From Cryoendolithus antarcticus (lineage: Eukaryota; Ascomycota; Dothideomycetes; Cladosporiales; Cladosporiaceae): DNA of 64,000 nucleotides. The translations under genes and the position numbers were made by a program. Location: positions 124,001 through 188,000 of the forward strand of contig NAJO01000028.1 of NCBI GenBank assembly GCA_002077065.1. Direction: 5' to 3'. Positions 62,702-64,000 of this stretch are shown in pieces; position 1 is the stretch's first letter; every line of letters begins with the position of its first letter. The notes beneath the pieces were generated by a model. That model saw only the letters and a list, made by a program, of their open reading frames with translations. It ran no database searches and was not told the DNA's origin.

Positions 62702-63697
62702 TAGCTTGGGAGGGATGTTTGACTACGCCGTTGACTTTGGTCCGGCGAGAAGAATTTGCGATTGCTGATCGTGGTGGGAACAGTATCTGGGGGCGATCAT
62801 TAGCCGCTCGCTAGCCTTGCCATAGCTATGAGTCCCTTCCGCGTCCACAGCAGCGACAGCATCAGGCTGCGTGTCTCGAATTGTGTTGCCAAGTATCGTC
62901 CTGCTCATTCACCGCAGGTCACATGGGCTGATCTGTTGGCTGTCAACATCCGAGAGGCTGAGAGATCGATTCGACACTGCCAGCACAAGCTATCGCGGCT
63001 TGAGACTGATGATGGCGGCTTTGGAGGAGATGAGGTTGACCGGCGCAAGGCCGAGCCATGTCATCAAACCTGTTTCAGCCTCTGACGCGCGTGTGGAATG
63101 AGCTCCGACCCATGCAGCCTCTTCTCGCCGCGAGACCCGAGTGGTTCATCACCGTCCCAAAGTGGAGCTATCGCAGGACGATCTAGTAGACTTTCTTGCT
63201 TTCGAGCTCAATCCATCGAATGTCTTACCATCCACCACTGCTCGCTTGCATCCTGACGTGACCAAGAAGAGCTTTTCGCGGAGTGTGTTGCGTCAAATCC
63301 GCCCAGCATGGTCACACGCGCATCTCCAAGCAGTGCCCATCTGCATCGCCTAGATGAGCCCAGAGCGGCAACCGCAAATGACCTTCGTCTGATGATCTGC
63401 CACCAGGGCTCTGTGCGCCGTCAAGGTTGTTTCTCATATCGATGCGGATCAAGCAAGACATGGGTTTGCTGAAATAAGGCAGTGACGTCGGAGGGACGTC
63501 GTTGCTGAGAAAGATCTTGTTTGCCGCGTTCTTGCCGCCGTGTAGCGTAGAAAACGTGTCTCATTACATGTAAGTTACCTCAGTTTCCCTTCCTCCACCA
63601 CACCACTGAGCAAGAATAGCAACCAAGCATCGATCTCATATCCGCTTACCAAAGACAACTCATCGCACTCAAACCAATCCACACCAATTCCGCAGAC
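62702..63697. other. Weakly coding-like region, no gene model supported
   Basis: About 1 kb with overlapping plus-strand frames (62828-63085, 62871-63101, and a frame open to 63353). Some segments look protein-like (for example SERLRDRFDTASTSYRGLRL and SQDDLVDFLAFELNPSNVLP). I could not join them into one frame with consensus splice sites. It may be a decayed gene or an unrecognised spliced gene, followed by the promoter of the small gene at the right edge. Confidence 0.35.
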
Positions 63698-64000
63698 ATG
63701 GGCGCCGTAGCTTCTTGTGTAAGACAAACGCGCTCTCACCGGGACCACCACGCGCCTCCTTGCTAATATCGGCGACAGTTCAACAGCGTGGTCAACGCGA
63801 TCACTTCGTGTTTCATGGCAATCGTAAATGGCATCGTGACCGTCATCAAAGCCATCATCAACGTAAGCGCAGCCGCTCCCTTACTCTTCCAAAATTCCAG
63901 GGCTGACAACAGAGTCAGGGTATCGTCGCGCTCTTCTCAGCCATCGCCAACGTCCTCACCTGCGGCAAGGCAGGCGGGCGCAAACGCGCAACCACAAGTC
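63698..64000 (+). CDS. Small conserved fungal MG-starting hydrophobic protein, 3' end cut by window edge
   Basis: This protein is too short and too spliced to show as a long frame. The start is the ATG at 63698. Exons are 63698-63718, 63779-63862 and 63919 to beyond the window, with introns of 60 and 56 bp (GTAAGA...GACAG with TGCTAAT branch site; GTAAGC...GTCAG). The product begins MGAVASC-FNSVVNAITSCFMAI and continues VNGIVTVIKAIIN-GIVALF, then SAIANVLTCGKAGGRKRA. This resembles a widespread short fungal protein of unknown function with repeated hydrophobic IVxxI segments and a Cys/Gly/basic end. The start fits N-myristoylation (G2, S6), with Cys7 as a possible second acylation site. The C-terminus is not seen. 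Confidence 0.75.

Noticed and set aside
1..64000. tRNA genes, rRNA, CRISPR arrays, transposons
   Set aside because: I looked for tRNA B-box-like sequences, array-like repeats, terminal repeats and transposase or reverse transcriptase motifs and found none I could support by eye. A tRNA scan would be decisive.

Overview
This window comes from the nuclear genome of a filamentous ascomycete, most likely a dothideomycete. Genes are compact and GC-rich, and they carry short introns of about 48-120 bp with GTRNGT donors, CTRAC-type branch sites and YAG acceptors. The protein content is typical of Pezizomycotina: a HET-domain protein, a PTH11-like receptor, a Zn2Cys6 factor, PLAC8 and GH16 proteins, and the exomer subunit Chs5. 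The species assignment is inference. About 31 protein genes can be supported. I saw no rRNA, tRNA, CRISPR array or intact transposon.

Layout. 1-10.3 kb: a P4-ATPase flippase cut by the left edge, a CANIN-like Smc5/6-associated protein, V-ATPase subunit E and a NIPA-type Mg transporter. 10.4-21.1 kb: a short-chain dehydrogenase with a mitochondrial-type presequence, a PTH11-like membrane protein, a long gene-free gap, the dipeptidase Dug1, a ferric-reductase-like protein and mitochondrial release factor 1. 21.8-36.4 kb: a Zn2Cys6 regulator, Chs5, a GLTP/HET-C2-type glycolipid transfer protein, an MFS transporter, a serine incorporator, a HET-domain protein and a thiamine-pyrophosphate enzyme. 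36.9-47.9 kb: a tiny MGCF protein, NAC-beta (EGD1), a Dbf2/Sid2 kinase, eIF3i, trifunctional C1-THF synthase and an HSL-type esterase. 48.1-58.5 kb: PMS1, a mitochondrial rhodanese, a PLAC8 protein with a long charged tail, a FAT1-type acyl-CoA synthetase/transporter and malate synthase. 59.2-64 kb: a second MGCF protein, a membrane-anchored GH16 enzyme, an ORF interrupted by one stop, and a small MGAVASC protein cut by the right edge.

Most genes are housekeeping genes and do not form one pathway. Themes do recur: lipids and membranes (flippase, GLTP, SERINC, FAT1, PLAC8), organelle function (release factor, rhodanese, presequence-like N-termini on Dug1 and C1-THF synthase, a spliced-on PTS1 on malate synthase) and cell wall (Chs5, GH16).

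The most unusual observations are: (a) a single-nucleotide exon needed to keep EGD1 in frame; (b) a pair of paralogous 62-63 aa proteins with N-myristoylation/palmitoylation-type MGCF termini, plus a third small MG protein at the right edge; (c) a HET-C2-like glycolipid transfer gene a few kilobases from a HET-domain gene; (d) a PLAC8 domain that appears only after three exons are joined, fused to a long charged repetitive tail; (e) the malate synthase PTS1 encoded on a separate last exon whose intron, if retained, ends translation at once; (f) a perfect 13-bp inverted repeat with CGG-N10-CCG geometry between two divergent membrane-protein genes. All gene models are manual splice reconstructions checked only for frame and motif continuity.
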